64,000 nt of DNA, from contig CAWJVM010000015.1 of the NCBI GenBank assembly GCA_963846315.1, positions 133,353 to 197,352 on the forward strand. Reading direction: 5' to 3'. Made by a program: the position numbers and the translations under genes. Positions 6,992-15,747 of this stretch are shown here, piece by piece (the first letter of the stretch is position 1; each line of letters starts with the position of its first letter). Source of the DNA: RPQJ01 sp963846315 (GTDB lineage Bacteria; Pseudomonadota; Gammaproteobacteria; Steroidobacterales; Steroidobacteraceae). The notes beneath the pieces were generated by a model that had not been told where the DNA came from, did no database searches, and worked only from the letters and a program-made list of their open reading frames with translations.

Positions 6992-9655
6992 ATGTCGAAG
7001 AATTCAGTCGCGTCGCTGACGACGTCGCTCGCCCTCGCGCTCACCGTCTTCGCCAGTGGCGCAGGACAGGCCGCGCCGCGTGACTACTCCAATCTGCTCG
7101 TTTCGGCCGGCGCCGAAACCGCCGTGCCGCCGCCGTTGATGGCCAGCCGGCGCGGCCCGATCGAAGTGTCGGTGCGTCTGACCGGCAAGCCGCTGGCCGC
7201 AGCAGCTGGCAGCAAGCAGTCTGCGCAATGGTCCCGCGCCCAGCAGCGCTCGTACCTTGACTCGCTGGCCGCAGCCCAGAACGCCGTCATGAGCCAGGTA
7301 GTCGCTCTTGGTGGCACCGAGGTTGCACGCCTGACGAAGGCGAGCAACGCCTTGATCGTCTCGATCGACGCAAAGAAGGTGCCGCAGCTGGCGACGATCG
7401 CGGGCGTTGCGGGTGTGCGACGCATAATCAACTACGAGCAGTCGCTGTCCGAGACCGTGCCGTACATTGGCGGCACCGCGGTGCAGGCGCTGGGCTACGA
7501 CGGCTCCGGTGTGCGCGTCGCGGTGCTCGACTCGGGCATCGACTACACGCACTTCAACCTCGGCGGCCCGGGCATAGAAGCTTTCTATGACACCTGCTAC
7601 GCCGGGCGTGCAGCCGCGCCGGTCGGCGACTGTGCCACCTATTTCGGCCCTGGTGCGTCGAAGGTGGTCGGTGGCTTCGACTTCGTCGGCGAAAATTGGG
7701 GGCCGAATAGCGCTCCCCGCGCCGAGGACCCGAATCCGCTCGACGTCTATGGTCACGGCACGCACGTTGCCGACATCATCGGCGGCCGTTCGGCCGATGG
7801 CACCCACAAGGGGGTCGCGCCAGGCGCGAGCCTTTATGCGGTCAAGGTCTGCAGTGCTGTCGCCAGTTCCTGCAACGGTGTCGCCCTGCTGCTGGGTATG
7901 GAGTTCGCGCTCGATCCCAACGGTGACGGCGACATCTCGGACGCCGTGGACGTGATCAACATGTCTCTCGGCAGCTCCTATGGCCAGCGCGAGGACGACC
8001 TTTCTGGCGCCACCGCCACCGCGTCGAAGTTCGGCGTCACGGTCGTGGTCTCGGCCGGCAACAGCGCCGACCGGCCTTTCATCACGGGCTCGCCGTCCTC
8101 GACGCCGGAGGCAATCAGCGTCGCGCAGACCAGCGTCCCGTCGGCGATCGCCTATGCCGTGCAGGTCAACACGCCGGCCGCCATTGCCGGCCTCTACCGG
8201 AACACCAACACCGTGGACTGGGCGCCAATCACCAGTGGGTTCACCGGCCCAGTGACCTGGACCGGCGACCTCGGCGCCGGCCTGGGGCTCGCCTGCACCG
8301 CGTTACCGGCGGGTTCGCTCGCCGGCAAAGTGGCATTGATCGACCGCGGCACGTGTTCCATCAGTTGGAAGGTACACAACGCCGCCGTGGCCGGTGCAAT
8401 CGGCGTCCTGCTTGCGAACAACGTCGCAGGCGATCCGCCGTCCTTCAGCTACGGCGGTACGCCGGACAACTCGCCGTTCGTGCCCGCCCAGACCATAGTC
8501 ATCACGCAGGCGAACGGCAATACGTTCAAGACGAATCGCGCGACCCTGAACGTCACCGTTTCGCCGGCACTCGTCACGGTCCTTGCCGGCAGCATGGCCT
8601 CGACGTCGTCGCGCGGCCCGAACATGAGCTATGCCGCGATCAAGCCAGAGATCGGCGCGCCGGGTGCGTCGTTGTCCGCCGAAGTCGGCACGGGCAATGG
8701 CCAGACGGCGTTCAGTGGCACCTCAGGCGCGGCACCCATGGTGTCGGGATCCGCGGCACTGCTGCTGCAGGCCGTGCCCACGTTGCGTCCGCACGAGGTC
8801 AAGGCGCGGCTCGTCAATTCGGCCAACGCGAACGTATTCACCAATCCCGCGACGTTGCCGGGTGTGCTCGCGCCAATCACGCGAATCGGCGGCGGCGAAG
8901 TCCGCGTCGAGGGTGCGGTGAAGCTGACCAGCGCAATGTGGGATGGCGCCGATCCAGCCGGCGTGGTGTTGTCGTTCGGCACATACCGTTCGACGGGCGT
9001 AGTCACTTACACCAAGAAGGTGCTGGTGCGGAACTATGCTCCCCAGGCGCGCACCTATGCGGTCAGCCGGTCCTTCCGTTACGCCAACGATGCCGCGAGC
9101 GGTGCGGCAGTGTTGACTGCGCCGGCCACGGTGACGGTGCCGGCCAACGGCACGGCGACGTTCACGTTCAGCCTCAAGCTCGATGCGTCGAAGGTCACCG
9201 CCTGGCCGTTCGGCAACAGCGGTGGGAATCTTGGCACTGGCGCGGCGCTCAACGGGCCCGAAATCGACGGCTACCTGACGCTGAATGACGGCACCGATAC
9301 GTTGTCGCTGCCCTGGCACATCCTGCCGCACAAGGCGTCGAACGTCGTGCCTGCGTCGACGAGCCTGGCCCTGGGCGGCGCCCCGAGTGGCGTGCTCAAT
9401 CTCGCCAACACGGGTGCCGCGGCGCCGGCCCTCGTCGACGTTTATTCGCTCGACGCGACGAGTCCGAAGTTCGCTTCGGCATTCCAGCCGCGCCCGGCGA
9501 CAATTTCGCGATCATCGATCTCAAGTCGGTGGGCACGCAGTTCGTACCCGGGCGGGCGGACGGGTGGACCTGGCGCTGTTCGCGATCAACACCTAGGGCG
9601 AGCGCTCACACCCGAACTACCCGGCAGAGTTCGACATTTACGTCGACAGCAATAA
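6992..9655 (+). CDS. Secreted subtilisin-like (S8) serine protease with damaged 3' end
   Basis: Signal peptide (cleavage near GQAAP), an inhibitor-like propeptide (about 50-150), then the S8 catalytic domain with Asp180 (VAVLDSGID), His255 (GHGTHVAD) and Ser578 (SGTSGAAPMVSG), and a protease-associated insert at about 400-520 (KVALIDRGTCSISWKVHNAA). The catalytic triad is complete. From about base 9485 the frame no longer encodes family-like sequence: the natural continuation jumps to other frames (see 9480-10122), so the last 50 or so residues of the literal frame are probably meaningless. It has an AGGGG ribosome site and follows a PEP-CTERM gene, suggesting an exported, perhaps envelope-processing role. 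Confidence 0.85.
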   Translation: MSKNSVASLTTSLALALTVFASGAGQAAPRDYSNLLVSAGAETAVPPPLMASRRGPIEVSVRLTGKPLAAAAGSKQSAQWSRAQQRSYLDSLAAAQNAVMSQVVALGGTEVARLTKASNALIVSIDAKKVPQLATIAGVAGVRRIINYEQSLSETVPYIGGTAVQALGYDGSGVRVAVLDSGIDYTHFNLGGPGIEAFYDTCYAGRAAAPVGDCATYFGPGASKVVGGFDFVGENWGPNSAPRAEDPNPLDVYGHGTHVADIIGGRSADGTHKGVAPGASLYAVKVCSAVASSCNGVALLLGMEFALDPNGDGDISDAVDVINMSLGSSYGQREDDLSGATATASKFGVTVVVSAGNSADRPFITGSPSSTPEAISVAQTSVPSAIAYAVQVNTPAAIAGLYRNTNTVDWAPITSGFTGPVTWTGDLGAGLGLACTALPAGSLAGKVALIDRGTCSISWKVHNAAVAGAIGVLLANNVAGDPPSFSYGGTPDNSPFVPAQTIVITQANGNTFKTNRATLNVTVSPALVTVLAGSMASTSSRGPNMSYAAIKPEIGAPGASLSAEVGTGNGQTAFSGTSGAAPMVSGSAALLLQAVPTLRPHEVKARLVNSANANVFTNPATLPGVLAPITRIGGGEVRVEGAVKLTSAMWDGADPAGVVLSFGTYRSTGVVTYTKKVLVRNYAPQARTYAVSRSFRYANDAASGAAVLTAPATVTVPANGTATFTFSLKLDASKVTAWPFGNSGGNLGTGAALNGPEIDGYLTLNDGTDTLSLPWHILPHKASNVVPASTSLALGGAPSGVLNLANTGAAAPALVDVYSLDATSPKFASAFQPRPATISRSSISSRWARSSYPGGRTGGPGAVRDQHLGRALTPELPGRVRHLRRQQ

Positions 9656-10122
9656 CGACGGCACGGATGACTATGTCGTCTACAACGCGAGAACGGGGCG
9701 TTTGCGACAACAGGTCAGAACGTGGTGTGCGGTGTTAACCTGGCCACCCCCGCCGCTCGGTGGCCATCTACTACTACAGCGTCTCCGACCTGTCATCGGC
9801 CAACATCATCATGCCGGTGCCGATGAGCGCGATCGGGCTGACGGCGAACTCGAAGTTCGCGTACCAGGTGTTCGCATTCGACAATTACTTCACCGGCGGA
9901 ACACCGACGCCTCCGAGTCGTGTGACTCGTACGCCCAGTGCTCCTCGGTTCGTCGCCGGCCGAGGAGCTACTTCGATGATGCCGGTGGGCGGTGTGAAGG
10001 CATTGACGGTGAACCGCAACATTGCAGGCGATGCAGCGTCGCCGTCGCAAAGCGGTCTGCTGCTGATGTACTACGATGGCAAGAAGGGCGCCGAGGCATC
10101 GGCGATCGTCGTTACGCCCTGA
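9480..10122 (+). pseudogene. Frameshifted C-terminal part of the subtilisin
   Basis: Coherent protein sequence continues after the subtilisin frame but hops between frames. NFAIIDLKSVGTQFVPGRADG is one frame back. The next coherent piece is VDLALFAINT, then an in-frame TAG at 9594-9596 where a Trp codon is likely, then GERSHPNYPAEFDIYVDSNN. A third shift leads to NGAFATTGQNVVCGVNLATP and a fourth to VAIYYYSVSDLSSANIIMP, ending at TGA 10120-10122. All four shifts have the same direction, as if single bases were missing. Either this is real decay or the sequence is poor here. Confidence 0.8.
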
Positions 10123-10152
10123 CGCCATTTGACCGTCAATTAGAGCGACAAT

Positions 10153-10190
10153 GAGGCCCCGGCGGGTGACCGCCGGGGCCCTTTTTCTTC
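10153..10190 (+). terminator. Intrinsic terminator after the subtilisin
   Basis: A perfect 11-base-pair stem GGCCCCGGCGG / CCGCCGGGGCC with a GTGA loop is followed by CTTTTTCTT. It lies about 30 bases after the restored subtilisin stop, which supports 10122 as the original end of that gene. Confidence 0.92.
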
Positions 10191-10205
10191 GAGGAGTCCG
10201 AGCGG

Positions 10206-10617
10206 ATGAAGCGACTACTGCCGATCGCGATGCGTGCTCGCGGCCTGCGGTGGGTCCGTCGCCGGCAAGGCCGCGCAGGCAGCGAACCGCGTCGAGCGCG
10301 TACCGCAACCTGCACCGCCTGTGACGGGCGAGGCGCCCGCCGAGGTGCTCGGGCGCGTCCGCCTGGACCTGGCCGCACGGACGATGCGGGACACGGCAGC
10401 CCTGCAACCGGTGCGCGACGAAGCCGTCACCTGGAGCGACGGCGCGCTCGGCTGCCCGCGATTCGGCGAGGTGTATCCCCAGGTGACGACCCACGGCTAT
10501 TGGATCGTGTTCGAAGTCGACGGCCGCGACTTCGATTACCGCGTCGACGCCCGCGGCCGGTTCCGGCTCTGTGAAAACCCTCGTGGCTCGGGCAGGGTCC
10601 CTGTCGACGACCGCTGA
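10206..10617 (+). CDS. Small lipoprotein, frameshift in signal peptide
   Basis: The ATG at 10206 opens MKRLLPIA, a normal lipoprotein signal start, but the lipobox LAACGGS is in a different frame that is open from 10234 to the stop at 10617. One indel near 10230 joins them, so the gene as read is broken or has a base error. The mature part has about 115 residues and carries TWSDGALGCPRFGEVYPQV and a Tyr/Asp-rich end. It resembles small conserved exported proteins of unknown function. It lies just after a terminator and stands alone. Confidence 0.65.
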
Positions 10618-10860
10618 CCGCGTCGTTCTCGGTTCGATTCCTTCGATGTGAGCCCATCCACGACCCGGTGATCTCGAGTGCCGAGCCGGTTGTTACCACA
10701 CCGGCCGAGATTCAAGCCCTGTTCGACTGCGTCGGTTGCGCCGCAGTCCACTATCGTGCAGCATCCGCCCGTCGCGCCAGGCACTTGCACGGAAGCAAGT
10801 GCGTGCGCACAGGGAACCAAGCCTGTCCCAGTCAGGTCAACCCCAGGGAGCGGGGAACCC

Positions 10861-11442
10861 ATGAATACCTACCAGCAGTTTTGGCGTCTCGCCCCGTTCA
10901 GTGGCGGTCTGTTCGCCGGGGGCGCAAACGCGCGCAAGCGCGCGAGCACCATCGGTTTTCGCCCGGTATGGGCCGTGCTCGCCGAGCACGTTCGTCGGGC
11001 AGGCGCGCAATCAGTCATCGAGATCGGCTGCGGGGCCGGCGAATTCGCACGCTTGCTGCGCGACCTCGGCGTCGTGAATTACCTCGGACTGGATACCAAT
11101 GCCGCGCGACTGGCGCGGGCTCGCATTGCGTGTCCGCAATACCGGTTCGAAGTCGCCGACGTCTTCCTGACCAGTCACCTGCGCCGTGAAGACTACGACG
11201 TGGCGATCATGACCGGCTTCCTCGAGTTCGTACGCTGGGACCTGGTCGCGCTCGAACTGGTGCGTTCGCAGCGACGGGTGCTCGGCACGGTCACGGCGGG
11301 TGACGAGCCCGGCCGGGTGCGGCAGTTCACGTCGGCCAGCCAGGTGCTGGACCACTACTCGCCGGTGCTGCGGGAGCTGCGGGTCGAGCCGATCCACCTG
11401 CCGCACGGCCGCACGGCATTCCTGTTCGACGGCATCAAGTAG
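10861..11442 (+). CDS. Class I SAM-dependent methyltransferase
   Basis: A cytosolic protein of 193 residues with the Rossmann-type methyltransferase signature: motif I VIEIGCGAGEFARLL (about 53-67), acidic motif II YLGLDTNAARLARAR, and a later segment EDYDVAIMTGFLEFV. The substrate is not evident. I chose ATG 10861, which has GGGGA just upstream; the frame is open further back to 10678 but that part has no protein-like character. It converges with the glycosylase gene and the two reading frames overlap by eight bases. Confidence 0.82.
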   Translation: MNTYQQFWRLAPFSGGLFAGGANARKRASTIGFRPVWAVLAEHVRRAGAQSVIEIGCGAGEFARLLRDLGVVNYLGLDTNAARLARARIACPQYRFEVADVFLTSHLRREDYDVAIMTGFLEFVRWDLVALELVRSQRRVLGTVTAGDEPGRVRQFTSASQVLDHYSPVLRELRVEPIHLPHGRTAFLFDGIK

Positions 11443-12118
11443 CGCTCGGCGACCGACGCCGGGCGCGGGGCTGTCGATCCCAGGCTTGGGCCCGACGGGA
11501 CAGGTACGAGTGCCACAACAGTCGTGCCGCAACGGCGCGCAAGGGACTCCAGCGCGCGGCGAAGGCTGCGGCCTCGTCGCTCGTCGGCACTGCGCGCAAC
11601 CCGCGCACCTCGGCCATCGATTTATGCAGGCCAAGGTCGCCGGGTGGCCAGACGTCCGGACGCCGCAGCGCCATCAACAGGTAGACACCGGCCGTCCACG
11701 GGCCGACGCCAGGAATCTGCACGAGCACCTGGCCAGCATCCGCGTCGGGCAGGCGCGCGATTCGCTCGAGCGACACGGCGCCTTCCTGTAACTGGCGGGC
11801 GAGGCCAGCCACGTAACGAGCCTTCTGGCGGGTGAGGCCGAGCGCGAGCAACGCGGGCTCGCCGTGCGCAACGACGCGTGCGGGAGTAACGGCCCCGTCG
11901 CAATGCAGCTCGAGCCTCGCGAAGAGCGCCGCCGCGGAAGCGAGTGAAACCTGCTGCTCGAGGATGATCCGAACGAGCGTCGGGAAACCGCGTGGTCGGG
12001 CCCAGAGGGGAGGTGGGCCGAACTCGTCGACGATATGGGCCAGGTGACGGTCGCGCACAGCGAGTTCCTGGACGCCGGCGAGCAGCGAGGTCCGGTCGAG
12101 CGTGGGCGGGCGCGCCAT
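11435..12118 (-). CDS. DNA-3-methyladenine glycosylase II-like (HhH-GPD)
   Basis: Base-excision repair glycosylase that removes alkylated bases. The 227-residue protein carries the helix-hairpin-helix VQIPGVGPWTAG followed by the GPD part with the catalytic Asp in VWPPGDLGL, and an N-terminal segment with RIILEQQVSLASA typical of AlkA-family short forms. It lacks the Ada-like N-terminal domains seen in some fusions. The open frame runs far upstream (to 13252) but only as an antisense shadow of the symporter gene; the ATG at 12118 begins the conserved part. It is divergent from the symporter. Confidence 0.88.
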   Translation of the reverse strand: MARPPTLDRTSLLAGVQELAVRDRHLAHIVDEFGPPPLWARPRGFPTLVRIILEQQVSLASAAALFARLELHCDGAVTPARVVAHGEPALLALGLTRQKARYVAGLARQLQEGAVSLERIARLPDADAGQVLVQIPGVGPWTAGVYLLMALRRPDVWPPGDLGLHKSMAEVRGLRAVPTSDEAAAFAARWSPLRAVAARLLWHSYLSRRAQAWDRQPRARRRSPSAT

Positions 12119-12245
12119 GGTTCGGGCGAGAATACCCGTCCCTGTCGCATTCCGGTACGCCTGGCGGCACGTGCGTCCTGCGCTTGCCAGTGCCGGGCGC
12201 GTCGGACAAAGTGCGCCATCGTTTTGCGCCGTAGGAAGGGATTCG

Positions 12246-13571
12246 ATGTCTGCAGCCACCGACGCCAAGCTCGCCAACCGCATCCTCAGGGGGCTCGTGT
12301 ACGGCGCCGTCGCCGGTGCGCTCGTGCTGCTGCTTGCGCCGCACGTCCCCGGCCTGCATGACGGCGCCAAGTGGGTGGCGACCAACCTCTTCGATCCGCT
12401 CGGCCAGGTCTTCCTGCGGATGCTCTTCTTCGTCGTGATCCCGCTGGTCTTCGCCTCCCTGGCGGGTGGCGTGGTGCAACTCGGCAAGCTGTCGGACCTG
12501 GGGCCGCTCGCCGGCCGCACGTTTGCGCTGTTCTTCGCCAACATGGCCATCGCGGCGACGCTCGGCCTGCTGATGATGAACATCCTCAACCCGGGCGGCC
12601 GCATGGACCCGGAGACGTCGCAGCGACTGGTGCAGGAATACAGTTCGCAGGCGGGCACGCACGTCCAGTCGAGCGAAACGCGGCCGCAGATCACGCCGGC
12701 TGCCGTCGTCGACATGTTCATGCCGAAGAACCTGTTCGGCTCGTTCGTCGGCAACCAGCGCAACATGCTCGGCGAGGTGCTGCCGCTCATCGTCTTCGCC
12801 ATCCTGGTCGGTGCCGCAGGTCTCGGCTTGCCTGAGGCGCGACGCAGGAAGCTGCTCGACGGACTCGAGACCGTCAGCGACCTGATGACCGGGATCGTGC
12901 ACTTCGCCTTGCGACTGGCGCCGTACGCGGTGCCGGCGATGATCTTCAGCGTGGTGGTGAAGGTCGGCTTCGACATCCTGATCGCGCTCGGCCTGTTCGT
13001 GCTTGGTTGCGGCACGATGCTGCTGCTGCACCTGTTCGGCACGATGTCGATCTGGCTCAAGTTCCTCGCGAAGCGCAGTCCGCGGGAGTTCTTCGTCCAG
13101 ATCAAGGACGTGCTGGTCACGGCATTCTCGACCAGCTCGAGCAGCGCCACGCTGCCGGCCGCTCTCACCGCCTGTCGCGAACGACTCGGCATCGCGCCGT
13201 CCACGGCCGGTTTCGTCATGCCGCTGGGCACGACGATGAACATGAGCGGCACCGCGTTGTACGAAGGCTGCGTCGTGCTGTTCGTCGCGCAGGTGTTCGG
13301 TGTTCACCTCGGCCTGGCCGAGCAGGTCACGCTGGTATTCCTGTCGGTCCTGAGCGCCGTGGCCGTCGCTGCGATTCCAGGCGGGTCTTTGCCATTGATC
13401 GCAGGATTGCTGGTCACCTTCGGCATTCCGCCTGAAGGCATCGGCATCATCCTCGGTGTCGATCGCCTGCTCGACATGACACGCACGATGACCAATGTCG
13501 GCTCCGACCTGGTGACGACCGCGGTGGTGGACCGCGGGCAGCGCGCCAGCGGCCACGCGGGGCACGTCTAG
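12246..13571 (+). CDS. Dicarboxylate/amino acid:cation symporter (DAACS, GltP/DctA type)
   Basis: Inner-membrane secondary transporter for C4-dicarboxylates or acidic amino acids driven by Na+ or H+. It has 441 residues with about eight membrane segments plus re-entrant loops. The family motifs are present: the serine-rich STSSSSATLP, the cation/substrate loop GTTMNMSGTALYEG, and VDRLLDMTRTMTNV near the end. MNMSGT has Ser where many members have Asp, which may shift specificity. ATG 12246 has GGAAGGG just upstream; the longer open frame back to 12102 is not membrane-like. Confidence 0.92.
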   Translation: MSAATDAKLANRILRGLVYGAVAGALVLLLAPHVPGLHDGAKWVATNLFDPLGQVFLRMLFFVVIPLVFASLAGGVVQLGKLSDLGPLAGRTFALFFANMAIAATLGLLMMNILNPGGRMDPETSQRLVQEYSSQAGTHVQSSETRPQITPAAVVDMFMPKNLFGSFVGNQRNMLGEVLPLIVFAILVGAAGLGLPEARRRKLLDGLETVSDLMTGIVHFALRLAPYAVPAMIFSVVVKVGFDILIALGLFVLGCGTMLLLHLFGTMSIWLKFLAKRSPREFFVQIKDVLVTAFSTSSSSATLPAALTACRERLGIAPSTAGFVMPLGTTMNMSGTALYEGCVVLFVAQVFGVHLGLAEQVTLVFLSVLSAVAVAAIPGGSLPLIAGLLVTFGIPPEGIGIILGVDRLLDMTRTMTNVGSDLVTTAVVDRGQRASGHAGHV

Positions 13572-15250
13572 CCCGAGCTGCGTCCTGCGTTCGCCGGCGC
13601 GGCCAGGCCGCGCAGCGCGCGCTCGATCGATTCGGTCGAGGTCGTGTCGACCGCGATCAAGTGCCGTTGTTCGTCATTACCGAACGGTTCCCAGTACGAA
13701 GGTTGCCGATCGAGCAGCGCGACCGTGGCTTCCGAGGCATCGGCGCCTGCGGCGGCGCGGTCGGCGATTCGTCGCTCGAGCACGTCTCGCGGCGCTGCAC
13801 AGTGAACGATCACGACTTCGGCTGCCCGCTCACGCCCTGCCGCCAGGAAGAGTTCGCGCTCGCCGCGCCGCAGGTTGGCTGCGTCCACGATGATGCTCTC
13901 GTTGCCGCGCAGGCAGTGCGCAACGCAATCACGCAACTGGTCATACGTGCGCGCATTGAATTCGAGCGAGTAGATGCCGGCGTCCGGTGCCGAGGCCGAC
14001 GAGTCCAGTGACTGCAAGCCTGCGAGACGCTTGCGCTCGATGTCCGAGCGGACGATCAACGCCCCACCGCGTTCAGCAAGGCGCCGCGCGAACCAGGTCT
14101 TGCCGGAACCGGACAACCCGACCATCACGAACAACCGGGGACGTGGTCGTTCGATCTGCGTTACGGCCCAGTCGAGGTACTGGTGGGCCAGCGTCGCGGC
14201 TCCGGTCGCCCCTGCCGTTCCGCTGCGTGCCTGCTGGCTGCGCAGCGCAGCAACCTTGGCCCGTACCAGCGCGCGATAGAGTTCGAAGTAGGGCAGCAGC
14301 GCAACTGCCGCGAAATCGCCGGACGCTTCGAGCCACGCCTGCAACGCTTCGCGCCGCAAATCAGTGCGGCCATGGGCCGCGAGATCCATCGTCAGGAAGG
14401 CGAGATCGCTGGCGACGTCGATGAAGCGCAGCGCGGGATCGAATTCGAGACCGTCGAAGGCCGCGAGCGTCCCTTGCCAGCGCACGACGTTGCCGCAGTG
14501 CAGGTCACCATGTCCTTCGCGGACTCGTCCCTGCTGCCGGCGTTGCTCGATCAGGGACCGGCCAGCTTCGAACAATCGTTGCGCCTGGCCGCGCAACCGC
14601 GCCACACATTGCGCCTCGTCGCGGCCGGGCAGGATCCGTGCGATCTCGTCGAGGTTGTCGAGCGTGACCCGGTGGACAGGGTCAGGCGCACCGAATGCTT
14701 CCTCACTCGTGGCGATCGCTGCCGTCGCGTGCATCCGTGCGATGCGCTCGCCGAACGCCTGCAGTTCGCTGGCTGCGATCGAGTCCGACTGCAGCAACCG
14801 GGAGAGCTCGTCCTGCGGGTCGAACTGCACCATCTGCAGCGCGTGCTCAAACGGCGGGCTGAGCGTGTCTCCGACGCGTGGTGCGGAGGGCGTTCCCGCG
14901 ATCGGCACCACGTCGACGTACAGTCCCGGCGCGTGGCGGCGGTTCAGTCGCAGTTCCTCGCGACACAGCGCCGCACGGCGCTCGGCCGTCGAATAGTCGA
15001 TGAAGCTGAGCCGCACCGGCTTCTTCACCTTGTAGGCGAACGGCCCGGTCAGGAACACCCAGGAGACGTGCGTCTCGATGCAGGTTACGGGACCGCGGAC
15101 CGGATGCAATGCCGCAAAGGCAGCCGGGTCCTGCATCGCAACGGCGAAGTCAGCCGCTGCGGCCGGGTCATCGAGCGAGCAGTGGGATTGACCGGCGTTC
15201 ACGCGAGATTCGGCTCTCGACGGGCGCTTCGGGCAGTGTACTCTTGCCAC
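13568..15250 (-). CDS. APH-like kinase domain fused to P-loop kinase
   Basis: A 560-residue two-domain cytosolic protein of the COG2187/COG0645 type. The N-terminal half is an aminoglycoside-phosphotransferase-like kinase fold with catalytic loop GHGDLHCGNVV and a DGLEFDPALRFIDVASD segment. The C-terminal half is a P-loop kinase with Walker A GLSGSGKTWFARRL, reminiscent of zeta-toxin and chloramphenicol-phosphotransferase-type kinases. Substrates are unknown. The GTG at 15250 gives the longest form; GTG at 15202 is a reasonable alternative start. Its stop overlaps the symporter stop, tail to tail. Confidence 0.85.
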   Translation of the reverse strand: MARVHCPKRPSRAESRVNAGQSHCSLDDPAAAADFAVAMQDPAAFAALHPVRGPVTCIETHVSWVFLTGPFAYKVKKPVRLSFIDYSTAERRAALCREELRLNRRHAPGLYVDVVPIAGTPSAPRVGDTLSPPFEHALQMVQFDPQDELSRLLQSDSIAASELQAFGERIARMHATAAIATSEEAFGAPDPVHRVTLDNLDEIARILPGRDEAQCVARLRGQAQRLFEAGRSLIEQRRQQGRVREGHGDLHCGNVVRWQGTLAAFDGLEFDPALRFIDVASDLAFLTMDLAAHGRTDLRREALQAWLEASGDFAAVALLPYFELYRALVRAKVAALRSQQARSGTAGATGAATLAHQYLDWAVTQIERPRPRLFVMVGLSGSGKTWFARRLAERGGALIVRSDIERKRLAGLQSLDSSASAPDAGIYSLEFNARTYDQLRDCVAHCLRGNESIIVDAANLRRGERELFLAAGRERAAEVVIVHCAAPRDVLERRIADRAAAGADASEATVALLDRQPSYWEPFGNDEQRHLIAVDTTSTESIERALRGLAAPANAGRSSG

Positions 15251-15351
15251 CTATCCGCCGGGTGCCTGCGATCAATACTGATGGTCGGCAGGCCCCGTGG
15301 CTCGACAATGAAAACGTCAACCAGGACAGTCCAACAGAGGGACTCAGCATC

Positions 15352-15708
15352 GTGACAATCCCTGTCCAGATCACCTTCAGGCACATGGAAAGCTCCCCGG
15401 CCGTCGAAACTCGCGTGCGCGAGCTGACGGATCACCTGGGAACCTTCAGCGACCGCATCCAATCCTGCCGCGTCGTCGTGGATTCGCCGCATCGGCACCA
15501 CCACCAGGGCAAGGTCTTCAACGTGAAAGTCCAGCTCACGCTCCCCGGCGACGACGTTGTCGTCGACATGGAGCGCCCCGACCGCGACGGGCACGAGGAC
15601 GTGTACGTCGTCCTCCGCGACGCGTTCGATGCCGCGCGCCGCCAGCTGCAACAGCGCATGTCCGCGTTGCGTGGCGAACCGTCGCTGCGCGAAAAGCCGG
15701 TCGCCTGA
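15352..15708 (+). CDS. hpf: Ribosome hibernation/HPF-RaiA family protein
   Basis: Binds the small ribosomal subunit in the mRNA/tRNA channel and silences ribosomes in slow growth. The product is 118 residues, the short class, with the beta-alpha-beta core: VQITFRHMESSPAVETRVRE, then a His-rich stretch (SPHRHHHQGK) and VYVVLRDAFDAARRQLQQ. The start is GTG 15352 preceded by AGAGGGA; the upstream frame to 15109 is a shadow. It is unusual in standing next to a PRPP synthetase-like gene rather than rpoN; the 39-base gap suggests co-transcription. Confidence 0.87.
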   Translation: MTIPVQITFRHMESSPAVETRVRELTDHLGTFSDRIQSCRVVVDSPHRHHHQGKVFNVKVQLTLPGDDVVVDMERPDRDGHEDVYVVLRDAFDAARRQLQQRMSALRGEPSLREKPVA

Positions 15709-15747
15709 CCGGCCCGGCCCAGGCGGCGCAGTGCCCCGGATAGCGTG

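Noticed and set aside
12119..13252. N-terminal extension of the AlkA-like glycosylase
   Set aside because: The frame is open but the extra sequence is antisense to the symporter and unlike any glycosylase.
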